A stretch of 64,000 nt of DNA from JAJXXT01 sp963764465. GTDB taxonomy: Bacteria > Pseudomonadota > Alphaproteobacteria > Acetobacterales > Acetobacteraceae. The position numbers and the translations under genes were made by a program. The notes under the pieces were generated by a model. That model made no database searches and was not told the origin of the DNA. It worked only from the letters and a program-made list of their open reading frames with translations. The stretch is from the NCBI GenBank assembly GCA_963764465.1, contig CAVXSO010000007.1, positions 620,001 through 684,000 of the forward strand, given 5' to 3'. Shown one piece after another: positions 15,557 to 24,156 of the stretch. Numbering within the stretch: position 1 is the first letter of the stretch; each line of letters begins with the position of its first letter.

Positions 15557-16162
15557 CTACGCGGCTTCCTCGCTGCGCGGCGCTTCACCGGCGCGGGCGG
15601 GCTCGGTCATCATTTCTATGCGTCCGGTGATCTGGCCGCCGTCCTCCACCTGCAGGCGGCGGCAGCGCGCGGTGCCCAGCACCTTGCCGCTGGCACGCAC
15701 CACCAGGTTGCCGCGGGCGGTCAGCGTGCCGTCCAGCGTGCCGGAAATCTCGGCGTCCTCCACTTCCACCTCGCCGCGGAACATGCCGCCAAGCGCGATC
15801 GCGAGCTCCGTCGCGTGGATCATGCTCGCCTCGACCGTACCCTCCACGACCAGGCGCTCGGCGTCCTGCACCGTGCCCTGGACGGAGATGCCGCGCCCGA
15901 CGACGAGCGTGCGGCGCTCCGCCGCGGCGCGCGGGGCGGCGCGCCCGGCCGCGGTGGCCGACGATGTGGGGATCGAGCTGGCGGGCGGCGCTGGGTTGGG
16001 GTTCATCGGGCGGCTCATGGCTGTGGCCTCCTTCGGGGGCGCGGGACGAAACGGGGGCACGGCGAGGGAGGGATCGGCCGGGCGGGGGGTCGCGGCCGGG
16101 AGCTCGGGCTCGGGCTCCTGTGGGTCCTCAGGGCGGCGGCGCTTGGTAAACAATGGAACCAT
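15557..16162 (-). CDS. Bactofilin family protein
   Basis: A 201-residue bactofilin (polymer-forming cytoskeletal protein). The central part from about residue 85 (RTLVVGRGISVQGTV) to 185 consists of short strands with repeated Gly and Val that form the family's beta-helix, for example RLVVEGTVEASM and EISGTLDGTLTARG. The N-terminal 80 residues are Pro/Ala-rich and disordered, which is usual. Bactofilins organise local cell-wall synthesis or stalk growth. A clear terminator lies behind it. Confidence 0.93.
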   Translation of the reverse strand: MVPLFTKRRRPEDPQEPEPELPAATPRPADPSLAVPPFRPAPPKEATAMSRPMNPNPAPPASSIPTSSATAAGRAAPRAAAERRTLVVGRGISVQGTVQDAERLVVEGTVEASMIHATELAIALGGMFRGEVEVEDAEISGTLDGTLTARGNLVVRASGKVLGTARCRRLQVEDGGQITGRIEMMTEPARAGEAPRSEEAA

Positions 16163-16170
16163 CCTCTCGG

Positions 16171-16905
16171 TCAGTCTCGCGGACGGGGTAGCACGCGGGG
16201 CGGCGGGGAGTCACCCCACCGGGCAGAGGCAGCCGGTATCTTGGGGGTGTCCTGCAGCACATGCACCAGGGCTGCGATGCCCAGCACCGGCGCCAGCAGG
16301 TTGAGCACAGGCACGAAGGCCGCGAGCGAGACCAGCACCCCCACCCCCACGGCCGCCAGGCGCCGCGCGCGCCAGGCGGCGAGCGCCGGGCCCCGGGCCA
16401 GCCGGCGCATCGCCAGCGTGACGAAGACGCCGCGCGCATAGGCCCAGCCCGCGAGGCCCAGCCACAGCACGGCGGCCAGCCCCGGCAGGAGCAGCACCAC
16501 CCCGCTGTGCAGCACGATGACAAGAAGCAGCTGCGCCGCCGCGAGGCGCAGGAACACCGCCAGCCCGTCCCAGAGCTGGGCGGCGAGACTCGCCGGGGTC
16601 ACAGGCGGCAGCGCGGGATACCAGCGCTGCTCGACGGAGGCCGCGATGCGGTCCGTGTAGAACGTGGCGATGCCGGCTGCGACCGGCACGAACAACAGCC
16701 ACAGCGCCCCGGCCGTCGCCAGGCCGACGACCACGGCGCCGATCCACCCCGCGATGAGCGGCCCGAGGAAGCTGTCGAGCACCAGGACCGCCCCGACCGC
16801 GAGGAGGACGAAGACGAGCATTGTCCAGAGGATGCTGGCGAGGATGACGGAGCGGAAGGCGCGGTCCCGCACCTGGCCGAGCGCGCGCAGGCTGGCTTCG
16901 AACAT
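16171..16905 (-). CDS. EI24 domain-containing membrane protein (CysZ-like)
   Basis: A 244-residue membrane protein of the EI24/CysZ family. It begins MFEASLRALGQVRDRAFRSV, followed by several hydrophobic helices, a central soluble loop with YTDRIAASVEQRWYP, and a conserved-looking FVPVLNLLAPVLGIAALVH near the end. CysZ imports sulfate in enterobacteria, but many alphaproteobacterial members are uncharacterised and no sulfur gene is adjacent. The ATG at 16905 is chosen; the frame continues to 17157 only as an antisense shadow of the kinase gene. Confidence 0.82.
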   Translation of the reverse strand: MFEASLRALGQVRDRAFRSVILASILWTMLVFVLLAVGAVLVLDSFLGPLIAGWIGAVVVGLATAGALWLLFVPVAAGIATFYTDRIAASVEQRWYPALPPVTPASLAAQLWDGLAVFLRLAAAQLLLVIVLHSGVVLLLPGLAAVLWLGLAGWAYARGVFVTLAMRRLARGPALAAWRARRLAAVGVGVLVSLAAFVPVLNLLAPVLGIAALVHVLQDTPKIPAASARWGDSPPPRVLPRPRD

Positions 16906-16967
16906 CCCTCCCCCTACCGCGAAGCGGTGGCGGATGTTAACCGCGCCCGACGAGAGCGGAGAGCACG

Positions 16968-17942
16968 ATGGACGCGCGGTACGACATCCTGGGCATCGGC
17001 AACGCCATGGTCGATGTGGTGGCACAGGTGGACGAGGACTTCCTCGCCGAGCACGGCATGGCCAAGGGCACGATGACGCTGATCGACGCCACGGCGGCGG
17101 AACGCATCTACGCGGGCATGCCGGCTGGGCAGGAGAGCAGCGGCGGCTCGGCCGCAAACACCTGCGCGGTCGCGGCGGCGCTGGGCGCGAAGGTCGCCTA
17201 TTTCGGCTGCGTCGCCGACGACCAGCTCGGCCAGGTGTTCCGCCACGACATCACCGCCAGCGGCGTGCATTTCCCGACCCCGGCGCTGACCTCGGGCGCG
17301 CCCACGGCGCGCTGCCTCATCGCCGTGACACCGGACGCGCAGCGGACGATGAACACCTATCTCGGCGCCTGCGTGGCGTTCGGCGAGGCGCAGGTGGACG
17401 CCTCGCTCGTGGCCGCCGCCCGCGTGACCTACCTCGAGGGCTACCTGTTCGACCCGCCGGCGGCGCAGGCGGCATTCCGCCGCGCGGCAGCGGTCGCGCA
17501 GCAGGCCGGGCGCAGCGTGGCACTCTCGCTCTCCGACCCGTTCTGCGTCGGGCGCCACCGCGACGCCTTCCGCGAGCTGGTGCGCACGGGCGTGGACATT
17601 CTGTTCGCCAACGAGGCCGAGATCGGCAGCCTCTACGGCGTCGAGCGCGCGGAGGACGCGGTGCCGCTGGTGCGCGCGGAGACGAAGCTCGCGGTGCTGA
17701 CGATGAGCGAGCGCGGCAGCCTGGTGGTGGCCGGTGACGAGGTGGTGCGCATTCCCTCCGCGCCGACGCAGGTGGTGGACACGACGGGTGCGGGCGACGC
17801 GTATGCAGCGGGATTCCTCGCCGCCTGGACCGGCGGCAAGCCGCTCGCCGCCTGCGGGGCACTGGGTGCCGCCGCCGCCGCGGCTGCGATAGCGCGGGTT
17901 GGCGCGCGGCCGCCGGCTCGGGTTTTGGGCGCGTTGGTTTAG
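16968..17942 (+). CDS. PfkB-family sugar/nucleoside kinase
   Basis: A 324-residue ribokinase/PfkB-fold kinase, closest in feel to the adenosine-kinase-like group of alphaproteobacteria. Seen are ILGIGNAMVDVVAQVD at the N-terminus, the substrate-binding SGGSAANTCAVAAALG, and the ATP/catalytic signature VDTTGAGDAYAAGF with its base Asp. The substrate (adenosine or a sugar) is not settled by sequence. It is divergent from the EI24 gene with a 62-nt gap. Confidence 0.9.
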   Translation: MDARYDILGIGNAMVDVVAQVDEDFLAEHGMAKGTMTLIDATAAERIYAGMPAGQESSGGSAANTCAVAAALGAKVAYFGCVADDQLGQVFRHDITASGVHFPTPALTSGAPTARCLIAVTPDAQRTMNTYLGACVAFGEAQVDASLVAAARVTYLEGYLFDPPAAQAAFRRAAAVAQQAGRSVALSLSDPFCVGRHRDAFRELVRTGVDILFANEAEIGSLYGVERAEDAVPLVRAETKLAVLTMSERGSLVVAGDEVVRIPSAPTQVVDTTGAGDAYAAGFLAAWTGGKPLAACGALGAAAAAAAIARVGARPPARVLGALV

Positions 17943-18146
17943 GGGAGCCTGGACAGGGCTGTTTGCAGCTAGGGCCGGCGCGCGCCCGGCAACGGCGACC
18001 ATCGGCCGATTCCGTTGAAAAGGGCCTCGACAGTCAGCCTCTCGTTCCTGGTTTGACTGCAAAGTGGGAAACACAAGCGTCGGAAGGCGCCAAGCGCCCC
18101 GTCGCGCGCCCGGCGGACGCCCGCCTCGCGATCGTCGCCGAGGTTT

Positions 18147-18345
18147 GAAAAGAAGGCCGACGGATCGTTCACGATGTGCCTCCAGGCGACCAGCCCGGGC
18201 AAGAACAGGTGAGGAGGACTGGCTCCCTGCGCCCAATGGGCCGTTCTACCCGCTGTTGAGCAATGACGCGCCAGTGCCGGGGGCTGCCGAAGCGCTGCGG
18301 AATCCGAATGTCTTCCCGATGCCGCCGGCTGTGCTGGTTGGCTGA
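18147..18345 (+). pseudogene. Decayed C-terminal remnant of a DUF1254/DUF1214 protein
   Basis: Two short pieces in different frames match the end of the protein encoded at 18640-20179. The piece with KKADGSFTMCLQATSPG (18147-18209) ends at a TGA. After a one-base shift the frame reads EEDWLPAPNGPFYPLL and on to MPPAVLVG (18208-18345). The intact copy has DGSFTIYIQQASPG, NWLPAPAGPFYFIL and PPPVVPVG at the same places. This is a broken duplicate; the N-terminal nine tenths are missing. The surrounding 17943-18639 holds no other gene that I can support. Confidence 0.7.
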
Positions 18346-18505
18346 TTGGGGCTTCACGAGCTTGGCCGTGGACGGGTCGATCTGAGGTGCCGTGCGGGGC
18401 CACACACTGAATGTGATCGCGCTGAAGGACTAACTGGCCAGGCGTACCCGCCGGAAAAGGCCGCGACAGCCGCCGGCAATCGTTCCTATCGCGCACTGAC
18501 ACATC

Positions 18506-18539
18506 GCACAGGGAGGAACTGCGCACAGGGAGGATCTGC
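18506..18539. repeat. 17-nt tandem duplication
   Basis: Two adjacent 17-mers, GCACAGGGAGGAACTGC (18506-18522) and GCACAGGGAGGATCTGC (18523-18539), differ at one base. They lie in the gene-poor stretch between the DUF1254 remnant and the second DUF1254 gene. Confidence 0.6.
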
Positions 18540-18639
18540 GCCACAGATGGCCACAATGCCGTTTGATCTGAGTCATGGATGGGAGATGTCGGGCTGACTT
18601 AGAAATATCGGGTCTCGTCCCTCGAAAATTGAAAATCAA

Positions 18640-20179
18640 ATGGCCGTCAATCCGGAAATTGCCTCGCGGAAGAACTCCGGACTTCTCGACAGGCGTGGCT
18701 TGTTCGCCGGGGGAGGAAGTATCGTTCTTGCCAGCTCCTTGCTGTCCGCGGCGCAGGCGCAGACCACCGGCGGCACCACCAAATCGGCACCGCCGAAGGG
18801 AGAGGCCGCGGCGCTGAAGGCAATGGAAACCTGGGCCGGCTCACTGGCGTTGCAAGCCGCCACTTACGCGGCCCCGCTGGTCGCGATGTACAATCTGCGG
18901 GCCTCGGTGGCCTTCGGTCCCAAATCCAAGGCCCAGCCTGGGACGATCTGGAGGTTCGAGGATATCGCCGCCCCAGCCCTGGCCGCCGAGTCCGGCTATG
19001 TCTCGCCCAACGTGAACGTGGTCTACGGCTTCGGGTTCGCGGACCTTGGCCAGGAGCCCTACATCCTCACCGCACCCGACTCGCACGGCCGCTACTACAT
19101 GATCGAAGTCGTCGACATGTGGACAAACGCCTTCGCGTATCCCGTGGGCGGCCCCTCCGGCTACAAGGGCGGCAAATTCGCCTTTGTCGGACCCGGCTGG
19201 GAGGGCTCCCTGCCCGACGGCGTCACGCGCATCGATTGCCCGACGCGCTGGATCGAAATGCAACCGCGCGTGAACGTCAAGAACGAGGCGGATCTGCCCG
19301 GGGCGCTGGCGGTGCTGCGTGCCATCAAGCTGCAGGGATTGGCGGAGTTTACCACCGGCGCCGCCCTGAAGGCACCGATCTATGATTACGAAGTGCCAAA
19401 GATGAATCCAAAGGTTGCCAGCAGCCTGATGGATTTTGACGATCCGATGCAGTTCTGGTCGATCTTCGCCGTGGCGATGAATGAAAGCCCGCCGCCGCGG
19501 GATGAAATCGATACCGTGCTGCCACAGTTCAGATACCTGGGGATCGAGTTCGGCAAGCCGTGGAACCCCAAGGGTGTCAACCCGCTCTACCTGGCGGTGA
19601 TGAAGAAGGTCGCCCAGGAACTCGGCCCGACCATAACCAACTCGATGCCGATCGTCGGCAAGTTGAAAAACGGCTGGATCATTCCGCCTGCGAACACGGG
19701 GAACGCCGGCAAGGACTTCATGTCGCGCTGCGTGGTGGCGATCTTCGGACTGACGGCGAACACCCCCGATCCAGGCGGTGTATTATCCGGGCCCGCTGGA
19801 TGCGCAAAACCAGCCTCTGACCGGCACGAAGAAGTACACCATGACGTTCAGCGGTTCGATGGGTTTCGCCCAGTCGGTCCCGCCGGGATTTTGGTCGCTG
19901 ACGATGTACGATGCGGTAACATACTATACTGTGCCGAATCCACTCAACCGCTATACTCTCGGCAGCGACAATACATTCAAGAAGAACCCGGACGGATCAT
20001 TCACGATCTACATCCAGCAGGCCAGCCCCGGGCCGGACAAGGAATCGAACTGGCTGCCGGCGCCGGCGGGGCCATTCTACTTCATCCTGCGAAATTACGC
20101 GCCGGCACCCGAGGTCGCCGCCGGCCTGAACGATCTGGATACGTTCGACGGGCCACCGCCGGTGGTGCCGGTTGGATGA
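18640..20179 (+). pseudogene. DUF1254/DUF1214 protein with Tat-like signal, frameshifted
   Basis: A protein of about 512 residues with an N-terminal DUF1254 and a C-terminal DUF1214 domain, a pair of unknown function often exported. The N-terminus carries a twin-arginine-like signal (LLDRRGLFAGG, then a hydrophobic run ending AQAQ), so periplasmic export by Tat is likely. The first frame (18640 to about 19770) reads normally to VVAIFGLTANTP; the remaining conserved part (QAVYYPGPLDAQNQ to VVPVG, ending 20179) is in another frame. A single extra base fits, for example in the five-C run at 19763-19767. Both halves are otherwise intact, so this is a very recent mutation or a sequencing error. 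No clear ribosome-binding site precedes the ATG. Confidence 0.8.
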
Positions 20180-20246
20180 CTATGCAGCCATACCGGCTGT
20201 TTCATGCCCACGCACGCTGCTTGGCGTAGCCGCCTGGTCCAAGTGT

Positions 20247-20283
20247 TTGCTTCAATGGCGCGCTCGCAGCGTCATTGAAGCAA
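20247..20283. repeat. Perfect 11-bp inverted repeat between DUF1254 gene and porin-like gene
   Basis: Arms TTGCTTCAATG (20247-20257) and CATTGAAGCAA (20273-20283) are separated by 15 nt that can extend the stem by several pairs. It lies 68 nt past the DUF1254 stop and 50 nt before the next start. There is no U-run, so it may be an operator or RNA processing hairpin rather than a terminator. Confidence 0.6.
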
Positions 20284-20332
20284 CATATCTCTAACTGCGG
20301 TCGCTTCGGTCACAACACCTGGAGACGCTGTC

Positions 20333-21202
20333 ATGAAGAGCTTCATCTCGTTGACCGCTTGCGCGCTCGCAATGTTGGTGCTGGCAACCGGCGCCGTTGC
20401 GCAATCACCACCTCCGCCAGCACCGACTGTTAGCGCCGGAGGTGAGCAGGCGGGTGCCAGCAACGAAGATGCAACCCAACTGGCGAAGAAACTCCAGAAC
20501 CCGATCGGCGACCTCTACAGCTTCCCGTTTCAGAACAATACCAATTTCAACGCCGGGCCGCACAATGGCACGCAGGATATTCTCAACATCCAGCCGGTAA
20601 TCCCGATCCACATCAATCGGGATTGGACGGTCATAACACGAACCATCGTTCCGCTGATCTGGCAGCCGTCGTATGCGCCGGCGCATACAGTGCCGTTCGG
20701 CACCGGACCGACGAGCTTCTCCGCGTTCCTTTCGCCGGCCAATCCGAACAACGGCTGGCTGTGGGGCGTTGGGCCGGTGATCCAGATACCGACCATCAGC
20801 GACAAGACCCTCGGCTCCAATGTCTGGGGTGGCGGTCCCACCGCGGTGCTGGTCTACATGAAGGGGCCATGGGTCGCCGGCATACTGGCCAACAGCATCT
20901 GGTCGTTCGGCGGCACCTCCGGCCCCGGCGGCACGAGCTACAACAGTTTTCTGACGCAGCCCTTCGCTAACTATAACTTCGGTGGCGGCTGGTATGTCGG
21001 CACGGCGCCGATCATCACGGCAAGCTGGCCGGCGCCGGAAAACAAGGCTTGGACCGTGCCGGTCGGCATGCAGGCGGGGCGGGTGATCAAGATCGGCGGG
21101 AAGCTGCCGGTGAACCTGGCGATCGGTGCCTACTACAACGTGGTGCGACCGGAGTTCGGGGGCACCTGGCAAATGCGCACGCAGGTTACCTTCATCTTCT
21201 GA
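20333..21202 (+). CDS. Outer-membrane-type protein (bacterial 'neuromedin U' family)
   Basis: A 289-residue exported protein with a Sec signal peptide (hydrophobic core, cleavage after AVAQ-type site near residue 24). The mature part has LQNPIGDLYSFPFQNNTNF and ILNIQPVIPIHINRDW, patterns of a bacterial family often labelled neuromedin U or transporter-like, which is probably an outer-membrane beta-barrel; it ends with aromatic TQVTFIF, as barrels do. The function is unknown. It follows the DUF1254 gene, a pairing I have the impression is recurrent but cannot verify here. Confidence 0.85.
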   Translation: MKSFISLTACALAMLVLATGAVAQSPPPPAPTVSAGGEQAGASNEDATQLAKKLQNPIGDLYSFPFQNNTNFNAGPHNGTQDILNIQPVIPIHINRDWTVITRTIVPLIWQPSYAPAHTVPFGTGPTSFSAFLSPANPNNGWLWGVGPVIQIPTISDKTLGSNVWGGGPTAVLVYMKGPWVAGILANSIWSFGGTSGPGGTSYNSFLTQPFANYNFGGGWYVGTAPIITASWPAPENKAWTVPVGMQAGRVIKIGGKLPVNLAIGAYYNVVRPEFGGTWQMRTQVTFIF

Positions 21203-21403
21203 CGAAGGAGAAGGAGCAGGGACTCCGCCGTTGCCTCTCGCGCGTCGGCGTTTTGCGCCAACATCCGGTAGCGGAGAAAGACCGGCTTCCACCGAAAGCC
21301 GACGGCAGGTGCATCGCTCAAGATCGTCGCACCAAGGTCACGGCATCGATCTATCGGCGCTTTTGCATTGCGTAAGTCGCGGGCGCGTCATTGGGCCCAA
21401 GCG

Positions 21404-21652
21404 TCATCGGGCGGGCAGGCCGCCGCGGCCGCCCGGGTTCCAGCCCAGCATCGTCGAGGCCGGCGGGCGGGCGATGCGCGTGCCGTCGAGATCAGCGACG
21501 ACGAAGCCATCGCCCGCGGCCTCGGCGTCCATGTTGAGCGAGCCTTCCGCCCGCCGCACCGCGATATGGCCGGCATCGCCGAGCCCGCCATGCGGCGCGA
21601 TGACGAAGGCACGCTTGCCCTTGGGGGCAGCATGCGGGCGGGGCGGCCTCAT
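21404..21652 (-). CDS. Hypothetical short ORF, possible gene fragment
   Basis: An 82-residue minus-strand ORF in the 547-nt gap between the porin-like gene and the AhpD-like gene. The segment GLGDAGHIAVRRAEGSLNM and GDGFVVADLDGTRIARPP looks protein-like and the end is Gly-rich. It lacks a good ribosome-binding site. I do not recognise it; it may be the C-terminal remnant of a lost gene. Nothing else convincing is seen in this gap. Confidence 0.3.
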   Translation of the reverse strand: MRPPRPHAAPKGKRAFVIAPHGGLGDAGHIAVRRAEGSLNMDAEAAGDGFVVADLDGTRIARPPASTMLGWNPGGRGGLPAR

Positions 21653-21749
21653 CCGAAATCCGTACAGGGAAAGCTTGCGCTATTTGATCCAGGCCAAGGA
21701 GACCTGTGTGCGTCGCCACGTAAAAAACTGTGACCAACAGGAGGGTGCG

Positions 21750-22088
21750 ATGGACGGTTACCAGGCGCTGACGCAGGACATCTCGAAGCAGCTGGGCATG
21801 CTCCGGGCCGACCTGCCGGAGGTGATGAAGGGGTTCAGCGCGCTCTCCGGCGCGGCGCTGCAGGCCGGCGCGCTCGATCCCAAGACGAAGGAACTGATCG
21901 CGCTCGCCATCGGCGTCGCGGCACACTGCGACCCGTGCATCGGGTTCCACATGCGCACGCTGGTGAAGCTGGGGGCGACGAAGGCCGAGGTGGAGGAGAC
22001 GCTGGGCGTCGCGGTCTACATGGGCGGCGGGCCGTCGCTGATGTACGCGGCGAAGGCGATGGCGGCGTTCGAGGAGTTTTCGGCGTAA
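21750..22088 (+). CDS. Carboxymuconolactone decarboxylase/AhpD family protein
   Basis: A 112-residue AhpD-fold protein. The redox motif C60-D-P-C63 followed by IGFHMR and the preceding ELIALAIGVAAH are hallmarks of alkylhydroperoxidase-like members rather than true decarboxylases, which lack the CXXC. GGAGGG sits about 5 nt before the ATG at 21750. It is probably a small peroxidase or thiol-redox protein of the cytoplasm. Confidence 0.92.
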   Translation: MDGYQALTQDISKQLGMLRADLPEVMKGFSALSGAALQAGALDPKTKELIALAIGVAAHCDPCIGFHMRTLVKLGATKAEVEETLGVAVYMGGGPSLMYAAKAMAAFEEFSA

Positions 22089-22111
22089 GCGGCGGGCCCT
22101 GCCCGCGCCCG

Positions 22112-22189
22112 CCGGGGCGTTCAGGCCCCGGACGCCAATCATTGGGATGCAAGGGCCCTGGGCCCTTGCCAGGCCCGGGCAGAGCCCGG
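22112..22189. repeat. Palindromic intergenic repeat block
   Basis: Between the AhpD-like gene and typA lie arms CCGGGGC/GCCCCGG (22112-22131), GCAAGGGCC/GGCCCTTGC (22149-22169, loop CTG) and CCGGGC/GCCCGG (22175-22189, loop AGA). The order and spacing resemble the blocks at 11133-11235 and 56928-56998 but the arm sequences vary with compensating changes. Confidence 0.75.
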
Positions 22190-22272
22190 TCTTCCCCTGC
22201 ATGTCTGCCAAGCGTGCAATCCCGCGCGGTTTCGGCTATGCGGCAGCGCACAAATCCCCCGGACAAATTCCC

Positions 22273-24111
22273 ATGTCGCTGCGCAACGTCGCCATCATCG
22301 CCCATGTCGACCACGGCAAGACCACGCTCGTGGACAAGCTGCTGGCCCAGGCCGGCGCCTTCCGCGCCCACCAGCACGTGGCCGAGCGTGCGCTCGACCG
22401 CAGCGATCTCGAGCGCGAGCGTGGCATCACGATCCTGGCCAAATGCACCTCCGTCGCCTGGGTGTCGCCGGACGGCACGGAAACGCGCATCAACATCGTG
22501 GACACGCCCGGCCACGCGGATTTCGGCGGCGAGGTGGAGCGAATCCTCTCCATGGTCGACGGCGCGATCGTGCTGGTGGACGCGGCGGAAGGCGTGCTGC
22601 CGCAGACCAAGTTCGTCGTCGGCAAGGCACTCGCGCGCGGCCTCAAGCCCATCGTCGTGATCAACAAGATCGACCGCGGCGACGCCAGGCCGCACGAGGT
22701 GCACGAGGAGATCTTCGACCTCTTCGCCGCCCTCGGCGCCAACGAGGAGCAACTGGATTTCCCGATGCTCTACGCCTCCGGCCGGCAGGGCTGGGCCGTG
22801 GCGGACCTCGCGGACGAGAAGAAAGACCTCTCGGCCCTGTTCGAGCTGGTGCTGCGCCACGTGCCGGAGCCGAAGGCCGACCTCGACGCGCCGTTCGCGA
22901 TGGTCGGCTCGATCCTCGACTACGACAACTTCCTCGGCCGCGTGATCACCGGGCGGATCGGCCAGGGGCGCGCGAAGCTGAACATGCCGGTGCGCGTGCT
23001 GCGCCCGGACGGGACGGTGGCCGAAACCGGGCGGCTGTCGAAGCTGCTGGCCTTCCGCGGCCTCGAGCGCGTGCCTGTGGAGGAAGCGGAGGCGGGCGAC
23101 ATCATCGCCGTCGCGGGCCTCGCGGAGGGGACGGTACCGGACACGATCGCCGCGCCGGAGGTGGCCGCGCCGCTGCCGGCCGTGCCGGTCGACCCGCCGA
23201 CACTCGCGATGACATTCCGCATCAACGACGGGCCGCTCGCCGGGCGCGAGGGCAAGAAGGTCACGTCGCGCCAGATCCGCGAACGGCTGTGGCGGGAGGC
23301 GGAGGGCAACGTCGCGATCCGCGTCGCCGATAGTTCCGAGACCGAGGCGTTCGAGGTCTCCGGCCGCGGCGAGTTGCAGCTCGGCGTGCTGATCGAGACG
23401 ATGCGCCGCGAGGGGTTCGAGCTCACCATCGGCCGGCCGCGCGTGCTCACGCGGCGCAACCCGGAAACGGGCGAGCGCGAGGAGCCGATGGAGGAGGCGC
23501 TGGTCGACGTCGACGAGGCCCATTCCGGCATCGTGGTCGAGAAGCTGAGCCGGCGGAAAGGCGAGCTGCAGGACATGCGCCCCTCGGGCGGCGGCAAGCA
23601 GCGGCTCACGTTCCTGATCCCGAGCCGCGGGCTGATCGGCTACCATGGAGAGTTCCTGACCGATACGCGCGGCACCGGCATCATGAACCGGCTGTTCGCG
23701 GGCTACGGGCCGTGGAAGGGGCCGATCGAGGGGCGTAGCCGCGGCGCACTCATCAGCACCGAGGCCGGCGAGGCGGTGCACTACGCGCTGTTCTACATCC
23801 AGGAGCGCGGCGCGCTGTTCGTCTCGCCCGGGGAGAAGGTCTACCAGGGCATGATCCTCGGCGAGAACAGCCGCGAGAACGACCTCGAAGTGAACCCGAT
23901 CAAGGAAAAGAAGCTCACCAACATCCGCGCCGCCGGGAAGGACGACGCGATGCTGCTGACGCCGCCGCGCAAGATGAGCCTGGAGCAGGCCATCGCCTAC
24001 GTGGAGGACGACGAGTTGGTGGAGGTCACGCCAGGCGCGGTCCGCCTGAGGAAGCGCTTCCTGGATCCGCATGAGCGCAAGCGCGCGGAGCGGGCGAGCG
24101 AGGCGGCGTAG
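22273..24111 (+). CDS. typA: Translational GTPase TypA/BipA
   Basis: A 612-residue ribosome-associated GTPase involved in 50S assembly and stress adaptation. The G1 motif AHVDHGKTT (about residues 10-18), the G2 region with ERERGITI, DTPGHADFGGEV, and NKID are all intact, and the C-terminal region has the BipA-specific GLIGYHGEFLTDTRGTGIMN. The ATG at 22273 is the conserved start (MSLRNVAIIAHVDHGK); the upstream frame is repeat DNA. Length is normal. Confidence 0.97.
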   Translation: MSLRNVAIIAHVDHGKTTLVDKLLAQAGAFRAHQHVAERALDRSDLERERGITILAKCTSVAWVSPDGTETRINIVDTPGHADFGGEVERILSMVDGAIVLVDAAEGVLPQTKFVVGKALARGLKPIVVINKIDRGDARPHEVHEEIFDLFAALGANEEQLDFPMLYASGRQGWAVADLADEKKDLSALFELVLRHVPEPKADLDAPFAMVGSILDYDNFLGRVITGRIGQGRAKLNMPVRVLRPDGTVAETGRLSKLLAFRGLERVPVEEAEAGDIIAVAGLAEGTVPDTIAAPEVAAPLPAVPVDPPTLAMTFRINDGPLAGREGKKVTSRQIRERLWREAEGNVAIRVADSSETEAFEVSGRGELQLGVLIETMRREGFELTIGRPRVLTRRNPETGEREEPMEEALVDVDEAHSGIVVEKLSRRKGELQDMRPSGGGKQRLTFLIPSRGLIGYHGEFLTDTRGTGIMNRLFAGYGPWKGPIEGRSRGALISTEAGEAVHYALFYIQERGALFVSPGEKVYQGMILGENSRENDLEVNPIKEKKLTNIRAAGKDDAMLLTPPRKMSLEQAIAYVEDDELVEVTPGAVRLRKRFLDPHERKRAERASEAA

Positions 24112-24114
24112 GCG

Positions 24115-24156
24115 CTGGGCCCTGCCGGTGGCCCCGCCGGCGCCTTCAGGCCCCAG
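24115..24156. terminator. Degenerate GGGCC hairpin between typA and the convergent epimerase gene
   Basis: CTGGGCC at 24115-24121 can pair with GGCCCCAG at 24149-24156 with one bulge, and the TTCAGGCCCC end matches the blocks at 22112 and 56928. It lies in a 34-nt convergent gap that it overruns slightly. A terminator role is plausible but unproven. Confidence 0.3.

Noticed and set aside
17943..18639. Insertion-sequence remnant
   Set aside because: No transposase motif or terminal inverted repeats were seen; the only protein similarity is to the neighbouring DUF1254 gene.
21203..21749. tRNA or small RNA in the gap after the porin-like gene
   Set aside because: I found no cloverleaf, CCA end or terminator there.
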